Assembly: GCA_938003835.1 (NCBI GenBank)
Contig: CALKXJ010000013.1
Span: forward strand, 62,001 to 126,000
Origin: an uncultured Bryobacteraceae bacterium
GTDB lineage: Bacteria; Acidobacteriota; Terriglobia; Bryobacterales; Bryobacteraceae
Length of the DNA: 64,000 bases
Direction of reading: 5' to 3'
Part shown: piece by piece, positions 9,301 through 18,200 of the stretch
Position numbering within the stretch: the stretch's first letter is position 1
How the letters are laid out: every line of letters begins with the position of its first letter
Position numbers and translations under genes: made by a program
The notes under the pieces: model-generated
The model's input: only the letters and a program-made list of their open reading frames with translations
Told to the model about the DNA's origin: nothing
Databases searched by the model: none

Positions 9301-10680
9301 CGCCCTCGCGTGCCTCCGCAACTCGTCGTTGATGCGTGCGAAAGCGGACTGCCGGCCGGCATCCTTCCAGACCACCTCAGCGCGTCCGTCCGGATCCCAC
9401 CACGGGCGTTGAAACTCGATGATGCCGCGCGCGTCGTCGAAGCCCATGCACAGATAGAGCATGGTGTGATTGAGCGCGCCGTCGGGGTGATGAGGCCTGA
9501 AGGGGTCGAAGTCGCGCAGCAGGCGGCGCTGCTCTTCGCGCTCGTCGCCGGTGTCGGAATCCTCGCCGCGCAGCGCGCCAAAGGCGAGCTTGGCGGCGCT
9601 TACGTAGGCGCTGGGGAAGGAGAGATCCTCGATGGCGAAGCGCCCCTCGAGCGGGCCGCCCCGGTTGTACTGTAGCACGCCGACGATCGTCGGACCGGGC
9701 GCCAGGGCCGCACCGGGACTGCCCGGGTGGTTACCGAAACCCAAGACGTTGGTCCGGTAATCGCCGTTATAGGCGAGGCCGAAGAAATCGCCGTTTCCGC
9801 TGAAGGTGGTGCCGACGGCGGGCGCCAGCGCCAGCCCGGCCGCCTGAGAGCGTAACAAAATCTCCGTACTGTGGATGGCGCCCGCCGCGAGGATGATATT
9901 TTCCGCTTCCAGCCGGAACGTTTCGGTGCGACCCAAGCCGAGCAGGCGCCGCCCGTGTAGGCGCCAGCCGCCGCTCGCCAACTTCTCCACCCAGAGCACC
10001 TCGGCTTCGGTGAAGAGGTCCGCGCCGCCACGAGCGGCCATCGGCAGATAATTCATTGCCAGCGTATTCTTCGCGCCGACGTTGCAGCCGGTGACGCAAT
10101 CGCCGCAGTCGATGCAGGGCTTCTGGCGCACCCCGTAAGGGTTGACTCCGTCAAGCGCGAAGTTCACCGCGATGTCTAGCGGCCGGGCGTCGAGCCCGAT
10201 CTGGGCCCCGCGACGGGCGAGCGCCTGCACCTTCAACAGCTGCGCGGCGCGCGGATGCGGACCGGCGCCGAGCACCTGCCGCGCCCGCTCGAAATAAGGC
10301 CGCAGCACGCCGAGCTTCACTCCGGCCGGCCAGCCTGGCTTTTCGAAGGTCTCCTCATCCGGGACGATCGCGACATTGGCGTTCACCAGCGAGGTGCCGC
10401 CGAGGCCGGAGCCCTGAATCACCGAAATATCGCGGTAGGTGAGCAGCTCGTAGAGCCCATAAGGATTGGCGGCGCTGCGTTGCGCGGCCACCACCTCTTC
10501 GAGCCGGTCGGGAAATCGACCCACTTCCCATTCCCGCCCGCGCTCGAGCAGGCACACCGTTGGTTTCGGATCGATCGGCGCATTGGCCAGGCGGGCGGCT
10601 GTGATCGCTCCCCCGTAGCCCGAGCCCACCACAATGAAGTCGTAGCGCGCACGGCGCGCCCCCCAGTCTTTTGACAGCAT
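6304..10680 (-). CDS. GMC-type FAD oxidoreductase (cholesterol-oxidase-like) with duplicated C-terminal module
   Basis: At 1458 residues this is about 2.5 times the usual GMC length. Residues 14-24 give the FAD-binding VVGSGYGG motif. A Cys-rich CIDCGDCVTGC segment (about 188-198) and the C-terminal GMC motifs AHPLGGCPMG and ADGSIIPTSLGVNP complete an enzyme like the cholesterol-oxidase branch by about residue 545. The rest holds two diverged copies of a ~310-residue unit (about 575-890 and 1150-1458), sharing FWKG, LLRY, FPHG, VEDH and FTPFHDEIR/FTTFHDEIR. Between them is a separate beta-rich region with a SFSIDERRSRFNYLRI stretch. I used the ATG at 10678-10680, which has a GGGGGG run 6-7 nt upstream, rather than the ATG 24 bp earlier. 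The substrate (sterol or other alcohol) is unknown. Confidence 0.8.
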   Translation of the reverse strand: MLSKDWGARRARYDFIVVGSGYGGAITAARLANAPIDPKPTVCLLERGREWEVGRFPDRLEEVVAAQRSAANPYGLYELLTYRDISVIQGSGLGGTSLVNANVAIVPDEETFEKPGWPAGVKLGVLRPYFERARQVLGAGPHPRAAQLLKVQALARRGAQIGLDARPLDIAVNFALDGVNPYGVRQKPCIDCGDCVTGCNVGAKNTLAMNYLPMAARGGADLFTEAEVLWVEKLASGGWRLHGRRLLGLGRTETFRLEAENIILAAGAIHSTEILLRSQAAGLALAPAVGTTFSGNGDFFGLAYNGDYRTNVLGFGNHPGSPGAALAPGPTIVGVLQYNRGGPLEGRFAIEDLSFPSAYVSAAKLAFGALRGEDSDTGDEREEQRRLLRDFDPFRPHHPDGALNHTMLYLCMGFDDARGIIEFQRPWWDPDGRAEVVWKDAGRQSAFARINDELRRHARAQGASFIANPLWTIFNLRHLITAHPLGGCPMGDDAGQGAVDEFGRVYSSDGSVHKGLFVADGSIIPTSLGVNPFLTIAALAERIAERKVRELQGEAYPAPPASFSLARIDARAVAGWTEEELDRLFRRSVTKPVEWMLNSGRRDIDLASGGIRNDAFWKGFFPKGHVLNAMSAALFAGFKKRFLPQDGRLGGITSDADDRIQARNIVEEVELAERTGDLDPGRYILLRYTDPPWQGFYDVFKVIQDNLLVGRVYLGVFPHGRRLFTFPMVREYGFEAMTVEDHRRLWDIGARPEKAELSGAWRMDVISNANHAVSLAYLQFELTPDGRLKSRYQLLGLIEGLVTPRFTANHFQLHDFTPFHDEIRRLTADLMVGKWVAPAPAGTAGVFPAASLGLFHVEESEQGRRFGFYYLLCRVKDRDVPVNRLLRPLMETRLPEGVGLTFEETMAGWFHASGRPAWEGRATDAADLSFHVRMRIADVNDFIEGAEHEAQLEGTIRFGSFEGAGPVSFSIDERRSRFNYLRINEATREAEMRYRLEFQTPPGRRYTLEGTKYLQRDSSGGLRAVNELLEDYTTLYARLWEETPAGREERGTAYLEFRTFEDLPAARNLADFLTSFRVTGTDDPLIKLQAQMRFLAFTAHFVLTEYDPLAPGPGALQEDVRADVLRGAETPDYFSTVPTAELQALLRDTPTLPLESLINTGQVRIDFERKRIFRDSFWKGSFARDTLLGWEERLRGAGLTGEEVGAGAIFAGGSFWKRFDRIENGLARGHVVNYELDFLPGDPEVREVDYPDDARRYFRGGDRILLLRYRNQPYRIVYDTIKVIDADSAIGVMHLGEFPHGVEFATFVMERNNYPFEKMSVEDHHRIFSDPRVRIPTASQLEGEWQGNLVWLTRPNVSLLNQANPVLFRLRFTPSGGRIEGRYQFGLLRGEMDVSFTEEFVRLDDFTTFHDEIRAVDEGMLIGRWVSRRMPAALLHALGDYLEPGEDRVAFYYVLMRP

Positions 10681-10721
10681 CCCGATTCCCCCCTCGCTGT
10701 ACAAGCATACTTGATTTTCGG

Positions 10722-13145
10722 TTAACGGACGATGGCAAGGACGCTGTCGCCGGGATTGAACAGGACCTCCGAAGGCCGCTGCGCAAGGGCGAGATGGAAC
10801 GTCACCGGCTCCTCGCCGTCGGTGCGGAGCCAGTGCACCTGCGGCGGTTTGCCGGCAAAGCGCAGCTCCACCGGCACCAGAGCGCTGAAATCCGCCGGGA
10901 CGCCGCGCTGTGTCAGCGTCGCCGTCCAGCGCATCTTCGGGCTCTGGCCGCGCAAGGTGTGGCTAAAGCTCAGTTGCGGAATGCCCACTCCGTAGACCCA
11001 GGTGTCGAAAAAGGCTTCCAATTCCGGATCGGGCCCGCCGGCCGGCAGGAACTCCGCCGCTAGCTTGCGGAACTCCTCCGTGCTAATGCTCTGGAAGCGA
11101 TACCGGCGGCAGAGCGCGCCGAGCATGGCCAGGAACTGCTCATCACCCAGTCGGCGCCGGAGCATGTGGATGATCCAGGACCCCTTCTCGTAAGTGATGG
11201 TGCGCCAGGCGCGCGCTTGCGAGGAATCCAGGCGCGGGCCCCAACTGATCGGCCCGGCGGACTCGACGGTCTGCCCGCTCTCGTTGCGCGCCAGCAGGTT
11301 ATCCCGGTAGCGTTCCAGTATTTGGCGGAGCGCGGCGCCGCCCTGGCGCTTTTCGAGCATCAGGAGTGCCGAATAGTTCGCCAGGGCCTCCATCACCCAT
11401 TCGTCCTGATAGCTCTTGGCCGTCACCACATTGCCCCACCACTGGTGGGCCGTCTCGTGGGCGTGCAGGATTTCCGAGAAGAAGTAGCGGTGGTACTCGT
11501 TGCGGAGAGCCTGCGGGCGCTCGGAGGGGTCCAGGTAGGAGACCGTCGAGAGATAAAGCAGGCCGGAAAAGCCTTGGCCGAAAAATCCAGGGATGGGGGA
11601 GACGGTCAGGGTGCGACTGGGCGGAGGCCCGAAGTGCTCGGCCATGAACTCGAAGGCATCGGCAATCTCTCGGGCCAGCGCCTCGAGCCGCGCTGCCGGA
11701 TTGGCGCGGGGCGGCGCGGCCGGCAGCGTTAACAGGTCGTGAACGCCGCGCTGCCGCCTCTGTGTCCAAGGAGGCTCGTTGCGCGGCACCAGCACCACAG
11801 TCGGCGGCGGCTCCAGCGCCTTCTCCAGACGCCGGTTGGCGAAAAGCTGGATGCGGTAGTTCCCGCGCACCTCTTCATGCCGCCGGTACTCGCCCACGTT
11901 GAAGCCGAACAGCCGCACCGGCGACTCGGTCCGCCGGCGCACGATCCGCCAGTCGCCCTCCGTGCTCTCTTCGACCGCTTCGCCGGGCAGGACCAGATCC
12001 AGGGAGGCCGGATGGCGGAATCTCACATCGTAGTCGGTGAACGGCACGCCCTTGCGCGGGTACCAGGAGCCCCGCGAGCCGACGTAGTAGACGCCGTTGC
12101 CTGCCTCGCTCACGACGCGCCCACGGTGCTGGAAGGCGAGCTCGTAGCTCTGATGGGGTTCGAGCGGGCGCTCTGGAATGACCAGGAAGAGCTTGTTGCC
12201 CGCCCCGCGCAGCAGGTTGTCGCGCAGCGCTTCGCGCTGAAAGACCTCGCAGGCCTGCCCATCCAGCGCGACGGCCGTGATATCCATGCTCTCGGAAATC
12301 TCAAAATGCAGGACCGGCCGCCGCCGGCCGCCGGTCCGCAGCCGCGCTCGAGTCACCACTTCGAGCTCCAGATCCGGCTTGAGCGTGGCCTCGATCTGGT
12401 AGCCGGTGAGCGAATCCGCAAGCGGGTCGAGTCGGCGAGCCCCACTGCGAAACGAGCGCGCCTGGAAGCTGGTCCAAACATCAAAAAAGGCGCGGTTTTC
12501 GCGAAAGTTCACCTGCCCGACCTGAATCTGCTCGGCTGCGGTCGGATCATAGATCACGTCAAAGTTGCCCAGCCGGTTGCCCCGGACGGCGGCGTAGAAG
12601 AATCCCTCCTCGGGTGGCGCGCCCGATAGCAGATCGTAGAGAAAGCGCATGCCGAAACTAGCGGCGAGGTTGTTTACCGAGGAGGTCAACTGCCGCTCGA
12701 GGAGTACTGCGGTCTCCGGGCTCCGTGCGAAGCCGCGCTCGCGAACCAGGCGCGCCAGCTCCTGGGCGGTGCCGTCGGTGAACAGCATCACCGCCAGACG
12801 GAAATGCTCGTTCAGATTGGGCGACTGGGTGAAGGTGGCCAGCGACAAGCGCTCGCTTTTGAGCGGCGGCATCAGCAAAAGCTCGGCGTCGCCGCCCTCA
12901 TTGTGGGCCGAGAAGACCGCCGAGAGGATGCGCCCGTCGACCGGGCGGCCGAAGATCAGGTAACCGTCGGTGAGGTAGAATCGGAGCTCCTCGCGGCTGA
13001 AGTGGAGCTCGCGCACACGGTAGCACTCCTCGGTATCGAGCCCGGCTTGGCGGATGCGGGCGGCCAGATCGGCCGCCGTGGTGCCCGCCGCCTGGAGCCA
13101 GAAGGGCAGAGCGAGGACGCCCACGAGCCCTCGAAGTGCTCTCAC
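10722..13145 (-). CDS. M1-family-like zinc metallopeptidase, exported
   Basis: Residues 1-21 look like a cleavable signal peptide. The gluzincin signature HETAH is at residues 563-567 and the third zinc ligand Glu is at 586 (EWVMEALANY), exactly the HExxH-x18-E spacing of M1 peptidases. The canonical exopeptidase GAMEN motif is not seen at the expected upstream position, where GQGFSGLLYLS occurs, so aminopeptidase specificity is uncertain. The first ~250 residues form an extra N-terminal region. Length is 807 residues. The gene is 41 bp upstream of the GMC gene and 45 bp downstream of the GH20-like gene, so co-transcription is possible. Likely a periplasmic or outer-membrane peptidase. Confidence 0.85.
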   Translation of the reverse strand: MRALRGLVGVLALPFWLQAAGTTAADLAARIRQAGLDTEECYRVRELHFSREELRFYLTDGYLIFGRPVDGRILSAVFSAHNEGGDAELLLMPPLKSERLSLATFTQSPNLNEHFRLAVMLFTDGTAQELARLVRERGFARSPETAVLLERQLTSSVNNLAASFGMRFLYDLLSGAPPEEGFFYAAVRGNRLGNFDVIYDPTAAEQIQVGQVNFRENRAFFDVWTSFQARSFRSGARRLDPLADSLTGYQIEATLKPDLELEVVTRARLRTGGRRRPVLHFEISESMDITAVALDGQACEVFQREALRDNLLRGAGNKLFLVIPERPLEPHQSYELAFQHRGRVVSEAGNGVYYVGSRGSWYPRKGVPFTDYDVRFRHPASLDLVLPGEAVEESTEGDWRIVRRRTESPVRLFGFNVGEYRRHEEVRGNYRIQLFANRRLEKALEPPPTVVLVPRNEPPWTQRRQRGVHDLLTLPAAPPRANPAARLEALAREIADAFEFMAEHFGPPPSRTLTVSPIPGFFGQGFSGLLYLSTVSYLDPSERPQALRNEYHRYFFSEILHAHETAHQWWGNVVTAKSYQDEWVMEALANYSALLMLEKRQGGAALRQILERYRDNLLARNESGQTVESAGPISWGPRLDSSQARAWRTITYEKGSWIIHMLRRRLGDEQFLAMLGALCRRYRFQSISTEEFRKLAAEFLPAGGPDPELEAFFDTWVYGVGIPQLSFSHTLRGQSPKMRWTATLTQRGVPADFSALVPVELRFAGKPPQVHWLRTDGEEPVTFHLALAQRPSEVLFNPGDSVLAIVR

Positions 13146-13190
13146 ACTTGCAGTCTACTGCCCTCCCCGCGCCGAAATGCGCCAGGCCCT

Positions 13191-15221
13191 CTACCTCTCC
13201 TCCGCAGTCAGTTCGCCCTCAAGCGAGAACCTCCTGAAGCACGGGTTCGCGGCGCGAGCCCTGTCGGCGCTTACCTCGAACCAAAACCGAATGTAACAGC
13301 TCGCATGTCCGCGCACCCATGGGCTTAGGTCCACCGGCTCACCGTCCCAGTTCCGATCGGCAGCCGCCGCCGTCCATCCTTTCAGCATGTACCAGTCGTC
13401 GCCCTCCAAGGGGCCGGTTTTGATGAAGATGGCGTTGGCGCCCGGGTTGTCGAACCACGGGCGAACGACGAGCCGCGCAAAGCGTGCCTTCTCGCCGGCC
13501 AGACGATAATCGATGAATCCCTGCCTTCCGGGTTTCGCCGAGATGCCGAGGAATCGTTCCTCCTGCCGGTCATCGATCGCGACGCCGCCCTCGTACCAGC
13601 CGGCGCTCAGGAAGTGCCCGGCATCATGGTCGAGAAAGCTGATTTCCCTGCGAAAGCGCCCCGGGCGCAGGCGCTCGAGCGGTTTCCGCATCGCCTCGTC
13701 GGCCACTGCGCTCAGTCGCGCCAGGTAAGCCGGCATTCCCTCCAGCCGTCCGGCGTTCCAGGAGCAGGCAGCCACATGTTCATGACTGGCGGGAGGAGCC
13801 TTGTCCCACCAGGTGCCGAGAAGCCCGCGGAAGTTCGGCCCTCCGTGTTCTTTCGCATATTTACTCAGAAAAAAAATATTCGTCAGGCGCTTATAAGATG
13901 CTGCCAGAAACGGAAACCCAGCGGCGCGAAAGATGTCGATACTTGGGAAGCTCCATTGACTGTCGTACTTCCAGTCGAGGATCAGGATGTCCTTCGGCAG
14001 GCGATCGCGAGCCAGATAAAGATTATCTGGAGGGCCGCCGTAGGCGCCGTTCTTCATGTTTGTCGCGTGGCCGTGAAGCTCCTGTGAGGACAGCAGGCAA
14101 TCACCCCACATCGCCATCTGAACTCCCAGGGTGCGGATCACGGAATGGAAATAGTTCAAAAAATCGGCCCAGAGCTCATGAGCCACCGTCTCGGGTCCGT
14201 ACCGTCCGGGTGGGGGCGCCTCGCGGAGCGGCGCAGGCGCCGTCAGAGTGGGGCGGCGCTTCCAGGGGCTGTAATCGCTGATGATTTCATCCTGGTTGAT
14301 CGAGATGACGTCGGGCCGCACGCAATCAACTAACTCCTCGAGCTTTTTCCTTATCAATTGCTTGCCGGCTTCGTCAGGGAACCAATGCACAGCCGGCGCA
14401 GGCTTGTGAATGATATAACTCGGAGCGTAGATCACAGGGAACTTGTCTACGAAAGCGAAGACGATAATCTTCATGTGGCGCTTCCGGGCGTAGTCAACGA
14501 CGGCGCGCAGTTCGGCATGGAACGACCGACGTTTGTCGTCGGGCCACGCCGGATCGGCGCGATCAAAGTGAATCATGGGATCCGTGAAGGCGAAAAGATT
14601 CAGCTTGACGGCCAGCGCGGAGTCGATCCACTCGCGAAACGAGCGGAACGTAGCGTCCTCGGGCGCCATGAAGTACGGATAGACGCCGCGCCACGCCATG
14701 TCGGGCCAGTCGCGAATCGTCACGGCGGGCAGCCAAAACCGGCCGCCTCTCCCGGAGAGCATCTGAAGCAGCGTGCGGGTGGCGTAGTAGGCGCCGGGAG
14801 CGTCGCGCCCGCACAAGAGAACCCGACGGGGACGGACCGAGAGGAAGTATCCTTGCTCCTGCTGGGGTACGCTGCGGGAAGCTGCGACAGCCAGCCCGGG
14901 ATGAGCGCCTACATCGCCGACAACAATGCCGGTGTCGGGAATCGGCGCGCCGGCCGGCAATGGCTTGACGGCGAGCCGCAATCCGGTTACCCTCTCCAGG
15001 TCCCGAACCAGATCGGAGACGGCGGCGTTCTCGGGATGGCCCCAAACGATGGCGCGCTCGTCGAGCCGGAAGATGCCCGATTCTTTCCGGTACATCTTAG
15101 GAAGGGGAACGAGACTGCCGGCGCACGGAGCCGCGATCGCCACGCCCGCGATGAGTGCGCCGAGGCGCCCTCGCCGAAGAATTCGGGCGAGACGCCGAGT
15201 AAGGCCGAGGACGCCGATCAT
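13191..15221 (-). CDS. GH20-like (beta-N-acetylhexosaminidase superfamily) protein
   Basis: 676 residues from ATG 15219-15221, two bases after the TonB-receptor stop. A basic, hydrophobic N-terminus suggests export. Residues ~50-180 match the GH20 domain-2 fold: IVVGDVGAHPG, QEQGYFLSV, and AGAFY-like PGAYYATRTLLQML. A TIM-barrel-like part follows with TIRDWPDMAWRGVYPYFM and a candidate catalytic Asp-Glu pair in ISINQDEI, comparable to the D-E pair of GH20. The C-terminal ~170 residues resemble a carbohydrate-binding or beta-sandwich domain. An in-frame extension upstream of the ATG lies inside the receptor gene and was rejected. With the receptor it suggests glycan uptake and cleavage, but the sugar is unknown and other GH families sharing the domain-2 fold remain possible. 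Confidence 0.7.
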   Translation of the reverse strand: MIGVLGLTRRLARILRRGRLGALIAGVAIAAPCAGSLVPLPKMYRKESGIFRLDERAIVWGHPENAAVSDLVRDLERVTGLRLAVKPLPAGAPIPDTGIVVGDVGAHPGLAVAASRSVPQQEQGYFLSVRPRRVLLCGRDAPGAYYATRTLLQMLSGRGGRFWLPAVTIRDWPDMAWRGVYPYFMAPEDATFRSFREWIDSALAVKLNLFAFTDPMIHFDRADPAWPDDKRRSFHAELRAVVDYARKRHMKIIVFAFVDKFPVIYAPSYIIHKPAPAVHWFPDEAGKQLIRKKLEELVDCVRPDVISINQDEIISDYSPWKRRPTLTAPAPLREAPPPGRYGPETVAHELWADFLNYFHSVIRTLGVQMAMWGDCLLSSQELHGHATNMKNGAYGGPPDNLYLARDRLPKDILILDWKYDSQWSFPSIDIFRAAGFPFLAASYKRLTNIFFLSKYAKEHGGPNFRGLLGTWWDKAPPASHEHVAACSWNAGRLEGMPAYLARLSAVADEAMRKPLERLRPGRFRREISFLDHDAGHFLSAGWYEGGVAIDDRQEERFLGISAKPGRQGFIDYRLAGEKARFARLVVRPWFDNPGANAIFIKTGPLEGDDWYMLKGWTAAAADRNWDGEPVDLSPWVRGHASCYIRFWFEVSADRARAANPCFRRFSLEGELTAEER

Positions 15222-15223
15222 GC

Positions 15224-18200
15224 TCAGAAGACCAGCTTCAACCCCATCTGGACATAGCGTGGGGTGTCTGTCTGGCCGACCACGGTTCCGAAGCGGGCAT
15301 CCGTAGGAGTCACCACCGGGTCGTTGAACATCGAGGGATGATTGAAAGCGTTCAAAAAATCGGTCCGGAACTCCAACGCGGTCGACTCGGAGATTCGGAA
15401 GCGCTTCGCGAGGGTGATGTCCCATCGGTTCAGCGGGCCGCCGCGAATGGAACTCAAGCACAGGGGCCACCTTCGAATGTTGTAGTCCAGCTGCCTGGCG
15501 GCCGCACGCTCGAAGCCGGCATCGGCGTTGAACCAGCGCTCTACCCGCCTTTGGGCGGCGGGAATCGGAATGTCGTTGGGATTGCCGGCGAACAGGACGT
15601 TGCCCCAGCGGGCCAAGGTGCCCGACGCCGCGCGCCAAATGGCGCTGGCCTGCCAACCGCCTACCAACAGGTCGAGGCCCCGCCCGGCCGAGCCGAGAAC
15701 CGCCCGCCCGCGCCCGATCGGCAGTTCGAAGATACCGCTAAGTGACAATGCGTGCGGCCTGTCGTTCCAGGACAGGCCACGAAACGGGCGCGGATCGGCC
15801 GCATTCAGGTAGCCGAGCGCCTCCATGGCTTTCGAGAAGGTGTAGGAGAATTGAACGCCGATGCCGCGATTCATGCGCCGGTCCGCGCGAAAGTGTAAAG
15901 CGTGGTACCAGGAATGACCTTGATGATCACGAATAATCACCGAGGTGAAGTGCGGATACGGCCGCAGGAGCTGATTTCGTGCGATGGTCGCCCCGTTGAG
16001 GCCCGTACCCGGCAGCAATCCGACAAACGGATTTGGTACTTGAGCGGTGAGAAAGTTGATCGTCTCCTGATCGCGAAACGGGGAGGAGCTCAGGTACTGG
16101 AGCGGGATCCCATTCATCTCTCGGCGCGTCATGAGTTTGATCGCCTTGTTGCCCATATAACCGATCTCGATCAGAGTCTGTGCAGGCATCTGAACCTGTA
16201 TGTTGAAGTCCCATTTCATCGAATACGGAGCCGACGCGATCGGGTCATAGAATTCCAGGCCGCGGCCCAGGTAAGTATTCGGGCCCAGGGAGGCGCCCGA
16301 GGCGGGCAGAAGCCCGGAAGGAAAGGGTCGGGCCAGAGTGCCGATGAAAGTCAGTCCGCCGTCGGTGGAGGCCACGAACGGTGTCTGCTGGCTGAAGCCG
16401 GTTTGAATGCTACCTTGGGTTCCGGCTCCCAAATAGACTGGACGAAAGCCGAAGCCGCCAAAGATGCCGAAGCCGCTGCGGAGGACGAGTCGCTTGTGGG
16501 GCTGAAGCGCTATGCCGATGCGCGGGTGAAACCCGCCCAAGTAACGGTCCCAAAACAATCGCGGCACGCCGCCGACACCGGCGAATTGGACGCCGCCGCG
16601 TACCTGAAATTGGTTGACCGGGAGCGCGGGGTCGGGCTTGGCAGCGTATGCGGCCAAGGCCTGAGAGCGAATCACCAGGTTGGCGTTCGGATCGAAGCCG
16701 CGAACGGCACGATTGAAGCGTTCGGTGAGGGGGCCCTCGTATTCCCATCGTAGCCCGACGTCGACCGTAAGCCCCTGCCTGACGCGCCAGTTGTCATGAA
16801 GGAAACCGGCCCAGTAGGTCATGGTGATTGCCTCACTCGTGTTGCGGTCAATAAAGCCCGAACTCGGCTGCCCTAACAGTAAGGCTGCCAGGCCCTGGGC
16901 CAGTCCGTTTGGGGAGCCCGGCGAACTGTCGAGCGGACCGCGCGTGTACGCCGTGTCAAAGAGAAAATACCCGGCTGCCATTCCGTAATAGCGGTTGAAG
17001 TTGCGGTACGCCCTCGCATCGATGCCGGCCTTCAGGTTGTGCTTGCCCTGCTGCTTGGTGAGCGTCAGGAAACCGGAGTGCGAGTCACTGATGGCAAAAC
17101 TGGCGGCCTCAAAGCCGATCGGCGGCAAGGCGCTGACGTCGATTCGGGGCAGAATCTGACCGATCTCGGTGATCTGTGCCAGCGTCTCTTCGGGAAAGCC
17201 AAGAGCGCGGACGTTGAAGCCCCAGTGGTCGGGAACGCGCCGCCCGGCAAAGCGGTTGTAACCGTACCTGGCGTTGAGTATCAGGTTCGGGCGAAGGCTG
17301 TAGACGTGATCCAGGGCGAACTGACGGTTCGGTCCGTGATACGCCGCCCCGTAAACCCGTTGATCCCAGGGCCGACGGGGAAAAGTGTCGCGTGTCGAAA
17401 AGCCGAACCGGCCGAAAATGCGCTGCCGTTCGCTGACGGCGTGGTCCACGCGGAAGACCCAGTTGCGTAAGCGGAAGGGAGTCGCCACGTCGCCTACGTC
17501 GAAATTGCCCGTGCCGTCGGCTGCACCGGGTGCGTTGGGCTGGGGATACAGGCGGGCGATGTTCAGCCCGATGGGGCTGATGCGGCTCGCCGGAATGCGG
17601 TTTCCGGCGAAGGGCTGCCGGCTGAGGCGCCCGCCCGGTGCCGGGACCGCGCTGGCCGGGTCGTAAATCTGGTACTGGGGTCCGAGACGCAGCAAGCCGG
17701 AGAAGTCACCCTGAAGTTGCTCCGCCGTGGGTACGGTTACAAAGTAGCGAATGGGAGAGTTCTCCTTCAGCTCTTCGAAGGCCGCAGCGAAAAAGGTGCG
17801 GTCCTTCCCTTTGTAAATTCTGGGCAGCCAAACCGGCCCGGTGAAGCTGCCGCCCCAGCGGCGGTAGTCGAACACGGGTCTCGGCAATCCAGACCGGTTG
17901 TTAAAGAACGAGTTGGCATTCCATTCCGGGCGCCGGGTATTGTAGTAGGCGCTTCCGTGCACCTCATTCGTGCCGCTCTTGGTGTTTACGTTCACGATCG
18001 TTCCGCTCGTATGGCCGACGCTTGCGTCAAAGGCCGTCTCAATCTTGATCTCGGTGACGATATCCGCCGGCGGCGACTGATTGGCTCCCTGCCCCCAACT
18101 CGTCACTGCGTTTTGGGTATTCGGCACGCCGTCCATGGTGAAGTCGGTGCTGCCCATGGGAGCCCCCTGGATGTTGGCGACCGCCGTATGGATCTGGGCT

